Shown here: positions 6,383 through 7,600 of the stretch, one piece after another | How the letters are laid out: each line of letters opens with the position of its first letter | Position numbering within the stretch: the stretch's first letter is position 1 | Assembly: GCA_045661365.1 (NCBI GenBank) | Contig: JAZRFL010000014.1 | Location: 1 to 7,600, forward strand | Source: UMGS1484 sp045661365 | Lineage (GTDB): Bacteria > Bacillota > Clostridia > Oscillospirales > Acutalibacteraceae | Length of the DNA: 7,600 nucleotides | Reading direction: 5' to 3' | Translations under genes and position numbers: made by a program | Notes under the pieces: generated by a model | What the model was told of the DNA's origin: nothing | The model's input: only the letters and a program-made list of their open reading frames with translations | The model's database searches: none

Positions 6383-7573
6383 CTATTCGCCGATATAATC
6401 GGTTACACCAACCGTTTTACCGTTTTTGCAATATACTCTGGGAACACGTTTGCCCAATACACAAACCAATTCATAGTGAATGGTATCACACAAAGCGGCC
6501 ACTTCTTCTACCGGTAGGCAAACTCCGTCTGATTGCCCAAACACCGTTACCTCGGTTCCCATGGTTACGTTGTCAATGTGGGTTACGTCCAACATCAACT
6601 GATCCATACAAACCCGACCTAAAATGGGGGCTTTTTGTCCGTGGATCAACATATACCCACGGTTAGAAAGCTGGCGAGGGTACCCGTCGGCATACCCAAG
6701 ACAAACGGTTGCCACGCGACGATCTTCCTGTAACTTTACGGTTTGACCGTAGCTGATGGTGTCGCCTGCATGTAACGTCTTGACCATGGAGACCACCGTT
6801 TTCAGCTGCATGGCGGGTTTTAGGGCTACCTTGTTTTGCAACTCTTTTGAAGGAGCCAATCCATACAAAGCAATTCCTTCACGCACCATGTCAAAATACC
6901 CGTTTGGGTAGGCAATAGAGGCGGCGGAATTGCAACAATGCCGCAGGGAAAAGGTAGCGCCTTTTGCCTCTAATTCGGCTACCCTTTGACCAAACAACGC
7001 AATTTGTTGGTTGGTGACGGTACCGTCTTGGTCACCGTCGTAATCGGCGCTGGGTAAATGAGTGAAGATTCCGTTAATATTTAATCCCGCCATATGGCAA
7101 ACTGTCAAGGCTTGCTCCATTTCGCGATCGCTTTCTCCGCGAAATCCCAACCGTCCCATGCCAACGTCTAATTTCAAATGTCCGTCGATCACACAGTCGG
7201 CTTTGACCGCCTGATCCGACAACTGCAGGGCGTAGTCGTAACTGTACACCGTTTGGGTCAAGCAATGAGCCGCCAATTGAGGGGCGCATTCGGGTGGGGT
7301 GTACCCCAAAATCAGTATGGGTAGATTTGCTTCAAAACGCCGCAATTGTATACCTTCCGAAATAGAAGAAACCGCCAAAAAATCCACGCCGGCATCCACT
7401 AAGGTGTGGGTTACCGTTTCTACCCCGTGACCGTATGCATCTGCTTTGACAACGGCCATCAACAGCGTCTTTTCCGGAAGACTTTGGCGAATCAAGCGCA
7501 CGTTCTCCCGCAGAATTGCAAGATCGATCGTGCGCACAGGATACTGCGTGATCACGCAGCTCACCTTCTTCAT
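6383..7573 (-). CDS. alr: Alanine racemase (PLP-dependent)
   Basis: A 396-residue alanine racemase, slightly longer than many family members. It interconverts L- and D-alanine to supply D-alanine for peptidoglycan, in the cytoplasm as a dimer. The PLP-binding lysine is K43 in VVKADAYGHG, followed by the alpha/beta barrel with LKLDVGMGRLGF (134-145), GIFTHLPSAD (168-177) and HCCNSAAS (212-219). The second catalytic base is Y275 in ISYGQTV, 19 residues before the tyrosine of GYADGYPR, the spacing expected for the family. RVCMDQLMLDV (320-330) is the usual C-terminal substrate-site loop. The N-terminus is uncertain. The ATG at 7573 has no good ribosome binding site and its frame is open to the right edge, while an in-frame GTG at 7555 has AGAAGG eight bases upstream and would give 390 residues. 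It is the first visible gene of the minus-strand block, ends in TAG TAG, and lies 15 nt before lacZ. Confidence 0.95.
   Translation of the reverse strand: MKKVSCVITQYPVRTIDLAILRENVRLIRQSLPEKTLLMAVVKADAYGHGVETVTHTLVDAGVDFLAVSSISEGIQLRRFEANLPILILGYTPPECAPQLAAHCLTQTVYSYDYALQLSDQAVKADCVIDGHLKLDVGMGRLGFRGESDREMEQALTVCHMAGLNINGIFTHLPSADYDGDQDGTVTNQQIALFGQRVAELEAKGATFSLRHCCNSAASIAYPNGYFDMVREGIALYGLAPSKELQNKVALKPAMQLKTVVSMVKTLHAGDTISYGQTVKLQEDRRVATVCLGYADGYPRQLSNRGYMLIHGQKAPILGRVCMDQLMLDVTHIDNVTMGTEVTVFGQSDGVCLPVEEVAALCDTIHYELVCVLGKRVPRVYCKNGKTVGVTDYIGE
6394..6407 (-). promoter_or_regulatory. Possible CcpA cre-like operator upstream of lacZ
   Basis: The minus strand reads TGTAACCGATTATA, which fits the cre consensus TGWAANCGNTNWCA at every defined position but one (T for C near the end). 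It lies inside the last codons of alr (encoding V-T-D-Y), 26 nt before the lacZ GTG. That position would suit a carbon-catabolite road block within the transcript. One-mismatch matches are expected by chance roughly 0.4 times in a window of this size on both strands, so this rests on its location. No matching -35/-10 pair was seen nearby. Confidence 0.3.
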
Positions 7574-7600
7574 TATTGCTACGTTAACAGCAGCTGGTTT

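Noticed and set aside
6571..6576. A perfect TTGACA -35 hexamer on the minus strand inside alr, upstream of lacZ
   Set aside because: At 17-bp spacing the expected -10 position reads GAGGTA, which is not promoter-like; the hexamer is explained by coding sequence (I-D-N).
1..7600. Search for tRNA or rRNA genes, riboswitches, CRISPR arrays, insertion sequences and attachment sites
   Set aside because: Coding sequence covers nearly all of the window and the longest gap is about 65 bases, filled by a terminator; no such structure was seen.

Overview
The window is a gapless stretch of ordinary chromosome from a Gram-positive bacterium, most likely a gut-type Clostridia (Oscillospirales-like). I infer this from the long-form ribosome hibernation factor, strong AGGAGG-type ribosome binding sites, GTG starts, a YitT-family membrane protein and mid-range base composition. 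The genus cannot be fixed from the sequence alone. I see no phage, insertion sequence, CRISPR array, toxin-antitoxin pair or defence gene, no RNA gene, and no undescribed system.

Layout. On the + strand, 1-341 is the 3' part of a long-form hpf gene that enters from the left edge. A 13-bp hairpin with a 4-nt loop (359-388) follows. It is flanked by A and T runs on both strands, so it can end transcription from both sides. The rest, 406-7573, is one tightly packed minus-strand block, read right to left: alr (alanine racemase), a lacZ-type GH2 beta-galactosidase, trmL (tRNA wobble 2'-O-methyltransferase), a YitT-family membrane protein, and a YifB/ComM AAA+ ATPase. Gaps are 15, 16, 41 and 19 nt and no terminator is visible between the genes, so they are probably co-transcribed from a promoter beyond the right edge. 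No gene-free stretch exceeds about 65 bases.

The genes do not form a pathway. Alr makes D-alanine for peptidoglycan, TrmL modifies tRNA, YifB/ComM is a DNA-related ATPase and the YitT protein is an uncharacterised membrane protein. The odd member is the 1003-residue beta-galactosidase, a sugar-catabolic enzyme sitting in a housekeeping run with no transporter or regulator beside it. The alr/lacZ junction is the most interesting spot. It has tandem amber stops, a lacZ start in the same frame as alr, a strong ribosome binding site, two overlapping small inverted repeats and a one-mismatch match to the CcpA cre consensus 26 nt before the lacZ start. Start-codon choices matter here: the YitT gene and lacZ use GTG, the YifB start is best placed at 1935, and the alr start is uncertain.
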